Assembly (NCBI GenBank): GCA_938009275.1
Contig: CALLHY010000039.1
Span: forward strand, 38,260-102,259
DNA: 64,000 nucleotides
Reading direction: 5' to 3'
From: an uncultured bacterium
Lineage (GTDB): Bacteria > Cloacimonadota > Cloacimonadia > Cloacimonadales > Cloacimonadaceae
In this document: piece by piece, positions 47,871 through 56,526 of the stretch
How positions within the stretch are numbered: the first letter of the stretch is position 1
How the letters are laid out: each line of letters begins with the position of its first letter
The notes under the pieces: model-generated
Seen by the model: the letters and a program-made list of their open reading frames with translations, nothing else
Told to the model about the DNA's origin: nothing
Database searches by the model: none
Translations under genes and position numbers: made by a program

Positions 47871-49070
47871 ATGTATAAAGAGATTATGGCAAAAGCCAAG
47901 CATTATGAAGAGACCAGTGCCCGCTTTTTAATGGACATGGTGCGCATACCTGCCTTTTCTACTAAGGAAAAGGACGTGGTGGAGTGCATCAAAAAAGAGA
48001 TGGAAGCCATCGGTTTGGACGAGGCATACATCGATCCCCTGGGAAACGTAATAGGCAGAATAGGCAAGGGTAAGCGAGTAATAGCCTTTGATGCGCATAT
48101 CGACACAGTTTATCCCGGCGACCTCAGCCTTTGGGATTTTGACCCCTTTGACGCCCATATAAAAGACGGCAAAGTTTGGGGTAGAGGCACAGTGGATCAG
48201 GAAGGCGGCATGGCAAGTATGCTAACCGCAGCCAGAATAATTAAAGACCTCGGCTTGGGAGAGGACTTTAGCATCTATTTCACCGGTACGGTTATGGAAG
48301 AAGATTGCGACGGGCTATGCTGGCAGTACATCCTCAAAGAAGGCGAGATTAAGCCGGAGATGGTGGTTATCACCGAGCCGACTAATCTGAATATCTATCG
48401 CGGTCATCGTGGACGCATGGAAATGCAGGTGCATGTGAAAGGCTTGTCCTGTCACGGATCCGCACCGGAAAGAGGTGATAACGCCATATATAAGATTAGC
48501 CGTATTGCTCTGGAAATAGAGAAACTGCATGAACGCCTGCACACCGATCCCTTCCTGGGCAAGGGCAGCGTTTGTGTAACTGAAGTATATTTCACCGGCC
48601 CCAGCCAATGCGCAGTGCCGGATAGCGCTAGAATCCATCTGGATAGAAGGCTAACTTGGGGCGAGAATCTGGATTCTGCCGTGGCGGAAGTGAAAGAAGC
48701 ATGCCGCCTTGCGGGACAGCCCGATGCAGAGATTGAAGTGCTTACCTATAACGAAGCTGCTTTCACCGGACTGGTATATCCCACCCAGAAATACTTCCCT
48801 ACCTGGGTTACACCCGAGGATTCGCCTTATGTGCAAAGCGCAGCCAAAGCCTATACGCAAACCCTGGGCAACAGCCCCAAGATAGATAAATGGACTTTCT
48901 CCACCAATGGCGTTGCCATTGCCGGAATGCACGGTATTCCCTGCATAGGCATGGGGCCGGGCAACGAAGTTTATGCCCACGCTCCCAATGAAGCCTGCCC
49001 GATAGAACACCTCACCTCTGCTGCGGCTTTTTATGCGGCATTGGTATATGAACTGGGATTAAATGGATAG
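47871..49070 (+). CDS. ygeY: YgeY-family selenium-metabolism-linked hydrolase (M20-type)
   Basis: The 399-residue M20 family amidohydrolase/peptidase has metal ligands in AFDAHIDTVYPG (near 73), GRGTVDQEGGMAS (near 105) and VMEEDCDGLCW (near 142). YgeY proteins co-occur with SsnA and the selenium-dependent molybdenum hydroxylases. The known or proposed role is hydrolysis of an amide in purine breakdown. AAGGAG precedes the ATG. The end overlaps the next gene by 8 bases. Confidence 0.92.
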   Translation: MYKEIMAKAKHYEETSARFLMDMVRIPAFSTKEKDVVECIKKEMEAIGLDEAYIDPLGNVIGRIGKGKRVIAFDAHIDTVYPGDLSLWDFDPFDAHIKDGKVWGRGTVDQEGGMASMLTAARIIKDLGLGEDFSIYFTGTVMEEDCDGLCWQYILKEGEIKPEMVVITEPTNLNIYRGHRGRMEMQVHVKGLSCHGSAPERGDNAIYKISRIALEIEKLHERLHTDPFLGKGSVCVTEVYFTGPSQCAVPDSARIHLDRRLTWGENLDSAVAEVKEACRLAGQPDAEIEVLTYNEAAFTGLVYPTQKYFPTWVTPEDSPYVQSAAKAYTQTLGNSPKIDKWTFSTNGVAIAGMHGIPCIGMGPGNEVYAHAPNEACPIEHLTSAAAFYAALVYELGLNG

Positions 49071-50253
49071 TTACCTTAGCCACTACCGCTGCACTATGTG
49101 CGGCAAGGAATTTGAACCCAAAGTCTTGCGCTACCTCTGTGACGATTGCAGCCGGGATTACCAGCCCGGAATGCCGCTAAAGGGCGTTCTGGAAGCTGTG
49201 TATAACTATGCTGCCATAGCTGAGGCTTGGGGCATGCAGCAGGACATTAGTCTGTTTAATGCCGTTTCTGCGCAGTTTCATCCCCCGATACCCGTGGGTA
49301 ACACGCCATACTTTTGTGCTCCGCGCATGGCAGAACAGCTTGGTTTAGGCAATATTATGATAAAGAATGATGCCCTAAACCCAAGTGGAAGCTTTAAAGA
49401 TAGAGCATCCTTCATGGTGGTTGCCGATGCTGTGCAGAAAGATGTGCATGAGATTGTTGCCGCCAGCACGGGGAATGCCGCTTCGTCTCTTGCTTGCATT
49501 GCCGCTTCGGTGGGCAAGAAAGCGGTAATCTTTGCTCCAGAAGCTGCTCCACCAGCCAAGCTGATTCAGATACAGGTGCATGGTGCAGAGCTGCACAAGG
49601 TTATGGGCACTTATGACGATGCCTTTAAGGCTGCTCTGGACTATTCTAATAGCCATCCCTGTCTCTGCCGAAACACCGGCTACCATCCCTTAACAGTGGA
49701 TGGAAAGAAGAGCAGCGGACTGGAGATTTTTATGCAAAACGGGCAGCAAGTGCCAGATTGGATTGTGGTGCCCGTTGGTGATGGAGTAATAATCACCGGT
49801 ATCTATAAAGCCTTTGTTGATCTTATGCGTGCCGGAATAACTAACAGGTTGCCGCGCTTGTTGGCGGTGCAGGCAGAAAGCAGTGATGCCATTTGCAGCT
49901 ATTGGGAAAACGGCAGCTATGCTGATGCCAGGCAGCCCGATACTATTGCCGATTCCATTAGCGTTACTACCCCAGCTTTGGCGCATTGGGCTGTGCAGGC
50001 TATAAAGGATAGCAATGGCATGGCTATTCGCGTAAGTGATGCCGAAATTCAGGAAGCACAGTTGGAGCTTGCCAGATTTGCGGGCGTATTTGCCGAGCCT
50101 TCATCTTCTGCCACCCTTGCTGGACTGAAGAAAGCCATTGGCATGGCTAAGCTTTCTGCTAAAGCGGGAACAGATGAACAAAACGCAATTGTCTTGCTAA
50201 TAACGGGGCATGGGCTAAAAGACCCTGCTTCGGTGAAGAGCTTCGCCCAATGA
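49063..50253 (+). CDS. Threonine synthase-like PLP enzyme with zinc-ribbon N-terminus
   Basis: The 396-residue fold-type II PLP enzyme begins with a zinc ribbon (Cys10, Cys13, Cys26, Cys29), as in many threonine synthases. The PLP lysine is Lys112 in NPSGSFKDRAS, and the phosphate loop is ASTGNAASS near 145. The family makes threonine from O-phosphohomoserine. Placement between ygeY and a dihydroorotase-like gene, overlapping both neighbours, suggests a catabolic beta-elimination or replacement role here (for example on a diaminopropionate-like intermediate, as YgeX does in E. coli). That is inference; it is not a YgeX sequence. Confidence 0.8.
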   Translation: MDSYLSHYRCTMCGKEFEPKVLRYLCDDCSRDYQPGMPLKGVLEAVYNYAAIAEAWGMQQDISLFNAVSAQFHPPIPVGNTPYFCAPRMAEQLGLGNIMIKNDALNPSGSFKDRASFMVVADAVQKDVHEIVAASTGNAASSLACIAASVGKKAVIFAPEAAPPAKLIQIQVHGAELHKVMGTYDDAFKAALDYSNSHPCLCRNTGYHPLTVDGKKSSGLEIFMQNGQQVPDWIVVPVGDGVIITGIYKAFVDLMRAGITNRLPRLLAVQAESSDAICSYWENGSYADARQPDTIADSISVTTPALAHWAVQAIKDSNGMAIRVSDAEIQEAQLELARFAGVFAEPSSSATLAGLKKAIGMAKLSAKAGTDEQNAIVLLITGHGLKDPASVKSFAQ

Positions 50254-51359
50254 AAAGCACAAAGCCATCTCCAAACACTCTGCCGGGAATCTACGACTTC
50301 CACGTACATATCGGTGAGAGCATTGCCGGACACGAGTTGGCAGATAACTGGCAAAGCTTTGCCCGTTTGCATGAGCATAACGGCTTGGAAGGCATTGGCG
50401 TATTCGTTACCGAAGACGATAGCCAAAGCCTTGCTGATAAGCTGGCTGCTATGCGTAAGGCTGCCAAAGCCTTTCCGGGGAAAGTGTTCTGGCATCTAAG
50501 TCCGCTAAAGCTTGATGCCAAAGCCATTATCCCCCTTTTATCTGATGATACCGACATTAAGCTATACACCACCTACCGTTACGCGAACCTGTATAAAAGC
50601 TATGCCGATATTGAGCACTTGATGAAAGACCTCGGCAGCCATAAACCCAGAATGCTGGTACATTGTGAAGATGATGCCATAATTGCGGACTACAGCGAGC
50701 GTAATCCTTTTATGCGCGCTGCCGACCACTGCCTGCGCCGTCCTGAAAAAGCCGAGGTTGCGGCGGTGGACATACTATTGAACCTGGCAATAAAACATAA
50801 GTATCCAGTGCATATTGTGCATGTATCCTGCCCCAAGGCTGCCCTGCTGATACAGGAAGCAAAGCGGGAAGAGAAGTATATCACCTGCGAAACTGCACCG
50901 CATTATCTAATGCTGAACGATGAATGCCTGGCTTCGCCACAGGGTCATCGCTGGTTATGCTCTCCGCCTCTGCGTAGTGAAGACAGCCGCGGTACTATGG
51001 TTGAACTGCTTCAGGATGATGTATTCGACATTATTGCCACAGATCATTGTGCCTTTCCTACTGCCATAAAGGACATTGGCATATTGCATCCGCAGCAAAC
51101 CCCCATGGGTATTGCCGGAACGGGGGTGCTGTTCACCCTGCTTGCCGAGCACCTTGTTGCCCGGGAAAAGCTGAGTATGGAGCAATTAACAAAGCTAATT
51201 AGCCACAATCCTGCCCGTATGATGGGCATGGAAACAGGGGAAGCAAAGTATCACTGCGAACGGCTTGGAGCACCCATTCCGGTGCAGCCCAGTTATGCCG
51301 ATACACCAAATCCCTGGCCGGACTTCTGGTCTCATTACGAACTACGGAGAAACCAATGA
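50250..51359 (+). CDS. Dihydroorotase/dihydropyrimidinase-like amidohydrolase (HyuA-like)
   Basis: The 369-residue amidohydrolase has the binuclear metal set: YDFHVH (His18, His20), a candidate carboxylated lysine Lys104 in DIKLYTTY, LVHCED near 137, VHIVHVSCPKA near 190 and IIATDHCAF near 266. Cyclic amide (hydantoin, dihydropyrimidine or allantoin-like) ring opening is the family's reaction. It overlaps both neighbours by 4 bases (ATGA). HyuA-type enzymes occur in the ssnA/ygeY/ygeW loci of other bacteria. Confidence 0.85.
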   Translation: MKSTKPSPNTLPGIYDFHVHIGESIAGHELADNWQSFARLHEHNGLEGIGVFVTEDDSQSLADKLAAMRKAAKAFPGKVFWHLSPLKLDAKAIIPLLSDDTDIKLYTTYRYANLYKSYADIEHLMKDLGSHKPRMLVHCEDDAIIADYSERNPFMRAADHCLRRPEKAEVAAVDILLNLAIKHKYPVHIVHVSCPKAALLIQEAKREEKYITCETAPHYLMLNDECLASPQGHRWLCSPPLRSEDSRGTMVELLQDDVFDIIATDHCAFPTAIKDIGILHPQQTPMGIAGTGVLFTLLAEHLVAREKLSMEQLTKLISHNPARMMGMETGEAKYHCERLGAPIPVQPSYADTPNPWPDFWSHYELRRNQ

Positions 51360-53635
51360 TATATAACAGCAACAAAGCAAAAGCCTTCCGCAACGATGCT
51401 ATTGCCAAAGTGACGGGAACAGCTAAATACACCGATGATTATACTATGCCGCAGATGCTGCATGCCGTGCCTGTATTTGCACCAGTTGCCTCGGCAAAGA
51501 TTGTATCCATAAACACACAGGAAGCCTTGTTGCAGCCAGGTATTGTTGCTGTTTTTACTGCCAATGACATTCCCGGCAATGTGTATTTTGGGCAGATAAT
51601 AAAAGACTATCCCACCCTTGCATCAGACAGGATACGCAGCACCGGCGATGTATTGGCATTAATAGTGGCAAACACACGTGAACATGCTATAGCGGCAATA
51701 CCCTGCGTTAAGCCAGAACTGCAGGAGCTGCCCGCAATTTACGATCCCGAAGCAGCCATGCTGCCGGAAACTTTGCTGCTGCATCCAGATCACGGCAGCA
51801 ATGTTTGCAACTATCACTGTGTGCGTACCGGAGACATTGAGCAGGGAGAACAGGATTCGGACATAGTAATAGAAGAAAGCTTTGTAACCTCCCGTGCCGA
51901 ACATGCCTATCTGGAGCCTGAGTCCGCTCTGTGTTACCTGCGTCCCGATGGTGTCTTAGAAGTTATCGGAAGCATGCAGCATCCCTTTAGCACCAGGCGT
52001 TTTGTTGCCTCCACTTTGGGGCTGAAGCTTTGTGATGTTGAAGTAAAAACCGTGCCCATGGGCGGTGGCTTTGGCGGCAAAGATGACACCGCTGCCTTAG
52101 TTTGTGCCCGGGCTGCGTTGTGTGCCTATCTGCTTAAAAAACCAGTAAAACTTACTTACAGCCGAGAATGGAGCATGCAGGAAAGCTACAAACGGCATCC
52201 TTATACTCTTCAGTATCGCATGGGGCTGAAGAGCAGTGGTAAGATTCAGTTTGTTAAGGTGCGCATGGTTGCCGATGGCGGGGCATATTGCAGCGTTACT
52301 CCCTGGGTAACCTGGCGTTCCACAGTTCAATGCTGCGGCTGCTACGAGGTTCCTAACGTTCATTGTGACGTGTATGGAGTTTATACCAACAACGTGTTTT
52401 CCGGTGCGTTTAGAGGATTTGGCTCGCCACAGGTGAACTTTAGCATAGAGCAGTTGATTGAGATTGCCGCTAATAAGCTTGGTATATCGGAAACTGAGTT
52501 ACGCAGAATAAATATGGTAAAGCAAGATAGCGTTACCATCACCGGACAGAAGCTGGACACGCATACGGTATCACTGCAACAGGCTATGGACACTGTGCTG
52601 CGCGAAGTGGATTATAAAGCTAAACTGCCCCAATGCAGCTATGGAGATAAACAGGCAGATGAGTGGTATGGCATTGGTTATGCCATTTCCTACCGCGGGA
52701 TGAGCCTGGGAGCAGAGGGAACAGACTTTAACAGCGCGATAATAAACATTCAGCCCGATGGCAGTGTACTGCTGGAAACCGGCATTCACGAGAACGGACA
52801 AGGCTCCGAAACTGCCATGATCCTTATTTTAGCCGAAGAACTCGGTATTCCCCAGGAGCTTATCCGTTACCGCTTTCCCTCTACATCCAATATTCCCGAT
52901 GGCGGCACAACCGTTGCCTCAAGGGGAACACTTTTGGGCGGAGGAGCCACCGTTAAGGCTGCCGAGATAGTAAAGCAGCGTTTATGTGAAGGCGTAGAAG
53001 CCTCTATGGGCATAAAGAACTGCCAGTTTAAGGATGGCAAAGTATATGATGTGGTGGGTCACGAAGTGGCAGACTATTACACCGCTGTTAAGCTCTGCTA
53101 TTCCAATCAGATTTACCCTTATGCCTTTGGTGTGTTCCAGGCCCCACGAGTAAGCTGGGATGAGCATACCGGCCACGGTGATGCGTATTTCACCTGGGTT
53201 TATGGTTGCCAGGCTGTGGAGCTAAAGGTTAATCCCCAAACGGGACAGATAACAATATTAAACATGATAGCCGCTCATGATATGGGTAAGGCAATAAATC
53301 CCGCCATGCTGGCAGGTCAGTTCTATGGCGGCCTTACTATGGGCGCGGGTTATGGACTGTATGAAGACACTCCCTTGCAAGACGGCAAGCCGACAATAAG
53401 CAACTATCATAACTACCGCGTGCTTCGCAGCACAGACCTGCCGGAAATGACCGCCATTTTTATCCAGAACCCCGACCCCAATTCTCCCAGTAAAGCCAAA
53501 GGCATTGGTGAACCTACTCTGGAGCTTATGGCACCCGCCATTGCCAATGCCCTATATCGCGCCACAGGAATGCGCTTTAATTCCCTGCCCCTCGCCAAGG
53601 GTGTGCAGGAATATGTGAAAGGACTAAAGAAATGA
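51356..53635 (+). CDS. Molybdopterin-binding subunit of a xanthine dehydrogenase-family hydroxylase
   Basis: The 759-residue large subunit has VPMGGGFGGKDD (near 233-244) and GAFRGFGSPQ (near 350), which bind the Mo-pterin, and the catalytic Glu in KGIGEPTLEL (near 718). The length matches unfused XdhA chains (about 750-770). It hydroxylates purine-like rings with water as oxygen donor. Its operon partners (ssnA, ygeY, ygeW, mocA) point to the selenium-dependent subgroup, in which labile selenium is a Mo ligand rather than selenocysteine. The 2Fe-2S subunit overlaps its end by 4 bases; no FAD subunit gene is nearby. Confidence 0.92.
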   Translation: MIYNSNKAKAFRNDAIAKVTGTAKYTDDYTMPQMLHAVPVFAPVASAKIVSINTQEALLQPGIVAVFTANDIPGNVYFGQIIKDYPTLASDRIRSTGDVLALIVANTREHAIAAIPCVKPELQELPAIYDPEAAMLPETLLLHPDHGSNVCNYHCVRTGDIEQGEQDSDIVIEESFVTSRAEHAYLEPESALCYLRPDGVLEVIGSMQHPFSTRRFVASTLGLKLCDVEVKTVPMGGGFGGKDDTAALVCARAALCAYLLKKPVKLTYSREWSMQESYKRHPYTLQYRMGLKSSGKIQFVKVRMVADGGAYCSVTPWVTWRSTVQCCGCYEVPNVHCDVYGVYTNNVFSGAFRGFGSPQVNFSIEQLIEIAANKLGISETELRRINMVKQDSVTITGQKLDTHTVSLQQAMDTVLREVDYKAKLPQCSYGDKQADEWYGIGYAISYRGMSLGAEGTDFNSAIINIQPDGSVLLETGIHENGQGSETAMILILAEELGIPQELIRYRFPSTSNIPDGGTTVASRGTLLGGGATVKAAEIVKQRLCEGVEASMGIKNCQFKDGKVYDVVGHEVADYYTAVKLCYSNQIYPYAFGVFQAPRVSWDEHTGHGDAYFTWVYGCQAVELKVNPQTGQITILNMIAAHDMGKAINPAMLAGQFYGGLTMGAGYGLYEDTPLQDGKPTISNYHNYRVLRSTDLPEMTAIFIQNPDPNSPSKAKGIGEPTLELMAPAIANALYRATGMRFNSLPLAKGVQEYVKGLKK

Positions 53636-54111
53636 TAGTTACAGTTAACGGCACCGAATATCCTATAGAACCGGCACAGGGGGAGAAGATCCTGGCATTG
53701 TGGCTACGAGAAGACCTGATGCTTACCGGAACCAAGATAGGTTGCGACATCGGCGTATGCGGAAGCTGCACCGTGCTACTGGATAACAAGGCAGTGCGCT
53801 CATGCAAATTAAAGCTTAAAGATGCAGTTGGCAAGAACGTTGTAACCATTGAAGGTATGGTGAACAAAGATGGGAAGCTGCACCCCATTCAGCAGGCCTT
53901 TGTGGATTGCGGAGCTATTCAATGCGGTTTCTGCACGCCGGGAATGGTGCTCTCTGCCTATGCCCTGCTGCTGGAAACGCCCAATCCAACCCGTGAACAA
54001 GCCAGACAAGCTATAAAAGGCAATCTCTGCCGCTGCACAGGCTATCAACAGATAATAGATGCCATCATGTGCGCTGCTGAAATGATAAACATTGAAAAAG
54101 AAGATAACTAA
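53632..54111 (+). CDS. 2Fe-2S subunit of the molybdenum hydroxylase (XdhC-like)
   Basis: The 159-residue protein has both clusters: the plant-type set Cys38, Cys43, Cys46 and Cys58, and the second set Cys98, Cys101, Cys133 and Cys135 (CGFCTPGM and CRCTGY). It passes electrons from the Mo centre. In standard three-part enzymes they go on to FAD, but the FAD chain is missing here. Its TAA stop is also the first three bases of the inverted repeat that encloses the next gene. Confidence 0.95.
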   Translation: MIVTVNGTEYPIEPAQGEKILALWLREDLMLTGTKIGCDIGVCGSCTVLLDNKAVRSCKLKLKDAVGKNVVTIEGMVNKDGKLHPIQQAFVDCGAIQCGFCTPGMVLSAYALLLETPNPTREQARQAIKGNLCRCTGYQQIIDAIMCAAEMINIEKEDN

Positions 54112-54624
54112 CAAAGAGTAAAAGAGTTAAAGAGGAAAACAGAGAATTAGAATGACTGAAGTTGATGTACTATGTGGACGCATTATTGGAGCTTGCATTG
54201 AGGTTCATAAAGCCCTTGGGCCTGGACTGATGGAGAAAGTATATCAACAATGCTTATGTAGGGAATTAGCTCTACAAGGTATTAGATACCACACGGAAGT
54301 GCATGTAAGCTTGAAATACAAAGGGATAGAGCTTGATGTTGCCCTTAGAGCCGACATGCTTATCGAAGACCTGATCTTAGTAGAGATTAAAGCTGTTAAT
54401 GAATGGAATGCAGTATACGAAGCACAACTTATAAGCTATCTTAAGCTGGCGAATAAACCAGCCGGTTTACTTGTAAACTTCAATGTTCCCATAATGAAAG
54501 ACGGCATTAGACGACTTTTCAATAGTAGATAAACGCTCAAATGATTAAAATAAAGAAATCCCAGCATCTTATCTTCTCCCTTCCTATTCTCTATTTTCCT
54601 CTTTCACTCTTTTACTCTTTGTTA
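54109..54624. mobile_element. GxxExxY cassette 1: gene enclosed by 40-bp inverted repeats
   Basis: The left arm 54109-54148 and right arm 54585-54624 are reverse complements at 37 of 40 positions. The arm is purine-rich and built of 8-base units (AAAGAGTA, AAAGAGTT, AAAGAGGA). It encloses only the GxxExxY gene. The left end coincides with the stop codon of the 2Fe-2S gene. No target duplication is obvious. The mobile nature is inferred from layout and from the second cassette. Confidence 0.75.
54152..54532 (+). CDS. GxxExxY protein (PD-(D/E)XK-like)
   Basis: The 126-residue protein has the name-giving motif Gly25-x2-Glu28-x2-Tyr31 in GPGLMEKVY, preceded by RIIGACIEVHKALG. Asp68 (RADM) and Glu78-x-Lys80 (VEIKAV) form a PD-(D/E)XK nuclease-like core. 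Family function is unknown; the fold suggests nucleic-acid cleavage or binding. It splits the Mo hydroxylase subunit genes from ygeW and lies inside inverted repeats. It is a diverged paralogue of the protein at 55940. Confidence 0.9.
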   Translation: MTEVDVLCGRIIGACIEVHKALGPGLMEKVYQQCLCRELALQGIRYHTEVHVSLKYKGIELDVALRADMLIEDLILVEIKAVNEWNAVYEAQLISYLKLANKPAGLLVNFNVPIMKDGIRRLFNSR

Positions 54625-54667
54625 ACAATAAACCACAAACAACTAACAACCTACTATAGAGGTGAAT

Positions 54668-55840
54668 ATGAATAACATCGAAAAAGCCAAAGTCCTGATT
54701 AAAGAACTGGAAGCCCTGAAGCCCGCCTTATATGGCAAAGACTTCCTTTTAACCTGGGAAAACAGCGTGGATAATCTAAAAGCAGTGATGCTGGTTGCCG
54801 AGATATTGCAGCTACTTCACAAGGAAAAGAAGCCCTGGCGAATCTTTGACTATGGCCTGGCAATCTCCATCTTTCGAGATAACAGCACCCGCACCCGTTT
54901 CAGCTATGCTTCGGCAGTAAATGGCCTGGGGCTTGGCTTATCGGAACTGGACGAAGTGAAAAGCCAAATAGCCCACGGTGAAACTGTACGCGAAACCGCC
55001 AACATGATCTCCTTTTTAACCGAGGTCATCGGCATTCGAGACGACATGTATCCCGGCGAAGGACACACCTATATGAAAGAAGTTGCCGATGCAGTGGAAG
55101 AAGGCTTCCAAAGCGGCTTACTGGCACAGCGTCCCACCCTGGTAAACCTGCAATGCGACCTGGATCACCCCACCCAAAGCCTTTCCGACTTACTGAAACT
55201 AAAAGATTATTTCGGTGGATGGGATCAGCTAAAGGGCAAAAAGATTGCCATGAGCTGGGCGTATTCCCCTTCCTACGGCAAGCCGCTCTCCGTTCCCCAA
55301 GGCGTGATAAACCTTATGACCCGCTTTGGCATGGAAGTGGTGCTGGCTCACCCTGAGGGCTATGATCTGCTGCCCGATACTCTGGTAACAGCAGAGCAGT
55401 TCGCCAAAGAAAGCGGTGGCTCATTCTGCAAAAACCACTCTATGGCCGATGCTTTTAAGGATGCCGATGTGGTATATCCCAAATCCTGGGCACCCATGGC
55501 AGTAATGCAAGAGCGTACCAGACTGCTAAAGGGCGGAGACAAGCAAGGCTTGAAAGACCTGGAACAGCACTGCCTTGCAGAAAACGCCAGGCACATGGAC
55601 TGGGAATGCACCGAAGAGATGATGAAGCTCACCAAAGGCGGTAATGCGCTGTATGAACACTGTCTCCCCGCCGACATCAGCAATGTTAGCTGCAAACATG
55701 GCGAAGTGGCAAAAAGCGTATTCGAACGCTATCGTCTGCACACCTATCAGGAAGCAGGATACAAGCCATTCGTGATAGCATCCATGATCTTTAATAGCAA
55801 GATACAGGCTGCTGCGGATAAGCTGAAGAGCTTTTTGTAA
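54668..55840 (+). CDS. ygeW: YgeW-family knotted carbamoyltransferase
   Basis: ATG 54668 is chosen because AGAGG lies 6 bases upstream; the GTG at 54662 overlaps that site. The 390-residue protein shows the carbamoyl phosphate motif DNSTRTRFSY (near 58), the segment CDLDHPTQSLSDLLKL (near 165) and HCLPADISNVSCKHGEV (near 325), close to ornithine/oxamate carbamoyltransferases but longer, as YgeW is. In purine breakdown a transcarbamoylase working in reverse can yield carbamoyl phosphate for ATP; this is inferred for YgeW. No carbamate kinase gene lies in the window. Confidence 0.92.
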   Translation: MNNIEKAKVLIKELEALKPALYGKDFLLTWENSVDNLKAVMLVAEILQLLHKEKKPWRIFDYGLAISIFRDNSTRTRFSYASAVNGLGLGLSELDEVKSQIAHGETVRETANMISFLTEVIGIRDDMYPGEGHTYMKEVADAVEEGFQSGLLAQRPTLVNLQCDLDHPTQSLSDLLKLKDYFGGWDQLKGKKIAMSWAYSPSYGKPLSVPQGVINLMTRFGMEVVLAHPEGYDLLPDTLVTAEQFAKESGGSFCKNHSMADAFKDADVVYPKSWAPMAVMQERTRLLKGGDKQGLKDLEQHCLAENARHMDWECTEEMMKLTKGGNALYEHCLPADISNVSCKHGEVAKSVFERYRLHTYQEAGYKPFVIASMIFNSKIQAAADKLKSFL

Positions 55841-55841
55841 T

Positions 55842-56486
55842 AGTGATTTGTTGCAAAACTGGGAGATAGGTGTGGAGCTTTCTTTTTTTAACACAGAGGG
55901 AAAGCAGAGAACAGCAGAGAAAAGCAGAGGATTTGATCGATGAGCTTTATTGGGGAGGATTTTAACCCTGAACTAAATGCTTTAAGCCACCACGTAATTG
56001 GCTCGTGCATTGATGTGCACAAGGCTTTGGGTCCAGGACTGCTGGAATCCATTTATGTGGATTTATTGTGCCATGATTTGGACTTAAAGGGAATACCATA
56101 CATGCGAGAAACGATGATAGATATATCTTACAAGGGAAGGGATTTTACCACCAAACTAAGAGCAGATCTGATTGTAGATAAGCGAATTATCCTGGAACTT
56201 AAAGCTGTGAAGGAGATAGTCCCCGTTTTTGAATCCCAGATCATGACCTACATGAAGTTAGCAAATATCGAACTTGGCTTGCTGATCAATTTTAACGTCC
56301 CCCTTCTTAAAGACGGTATCCATCGCTACCGCCTAAACTTCGGCAGGGTAAAATGAATACTCACCCACTAGCTTCTCTTCAACCCTGTCCACCCCAGAAA
56401 CCTCTGCTTTTCTCTGCTTTTCTCTGCTTTCCCTCTGTGTTAAAGAGAAAACCACACACCTATCCCCCAACCCCAAACAAATCACT
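55842..56486. mobile_element. GxxExxY cassette 2: gene enclosed by long inverted repeats
   Basis: Core arms 55887-55930 and 56401-56444 are reverse complements at 43 of 44 positions and are made of 10-base units (ACACAGAGGG, AAAGCAGAGA, ACAGCAGAGA, AAAGCAGAGG). Similarity continues outward with gaps (GATAGGTGTG, AGTGATTTGTT) to 55842 and 56486. The left end starts 1 base after the ygeW stop. The GxxExxY gene is the only content. Confidence 0.8.
55940..56356 (+). CDS. GxxExxY protein (PD-(D/E)XK-like), second copy
   Basis: The 138-residue protein carries GPGLLESIY (Gly33, Glu36, Tyr39), preceded by HHVIGSCIDVHKAL, and the core Asp76 (RADL) with Glu86-x-Lys88 (LELKAV). The end VNFNVPLLKDGI-type segment matches the first copy (NFNVPIMKDGI). 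It is clearly related to, but well diverged from, the copy at 54152, so this is not a recent local duplication. It sits between ygeW and the second PLP enzyme gene. Confidence 0.9.
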   Translation: MSFIGEDFNPELNALSHHVIGSCIDVHKALGPGLLESIYVDLLCHDLDLKGIPYMRETMIDISYKGRDFTTKLRADLIVDKRIILELKAVKEIVPVFESQIMTYMKLANIELGLLINFNVPLLKDGIHRYRLNFGRVK

Positions 56487-56526
56487 CCCCAATCCCCGCT
56501 CTATGTTATAAAATAAGGAGATATAA

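Noticed and set aside
49063..50253. Naming this gene ygeX (diaminopropionate ammonia-lyase)
   Set aside because: It has the zinc-ribbon N-terminus and NPSGSFKDRA lysine motif of threonine synthases and does not resemble the YgeX sequence as I recall it.
51356..53635. Selenocysteine codon in the molybdenum hydroxylase
   Set aside because: The reading frame is open from start to stop with no internal TGA. In this enzyme class selenium is a labile Mo ligand, so no recoding is expected.
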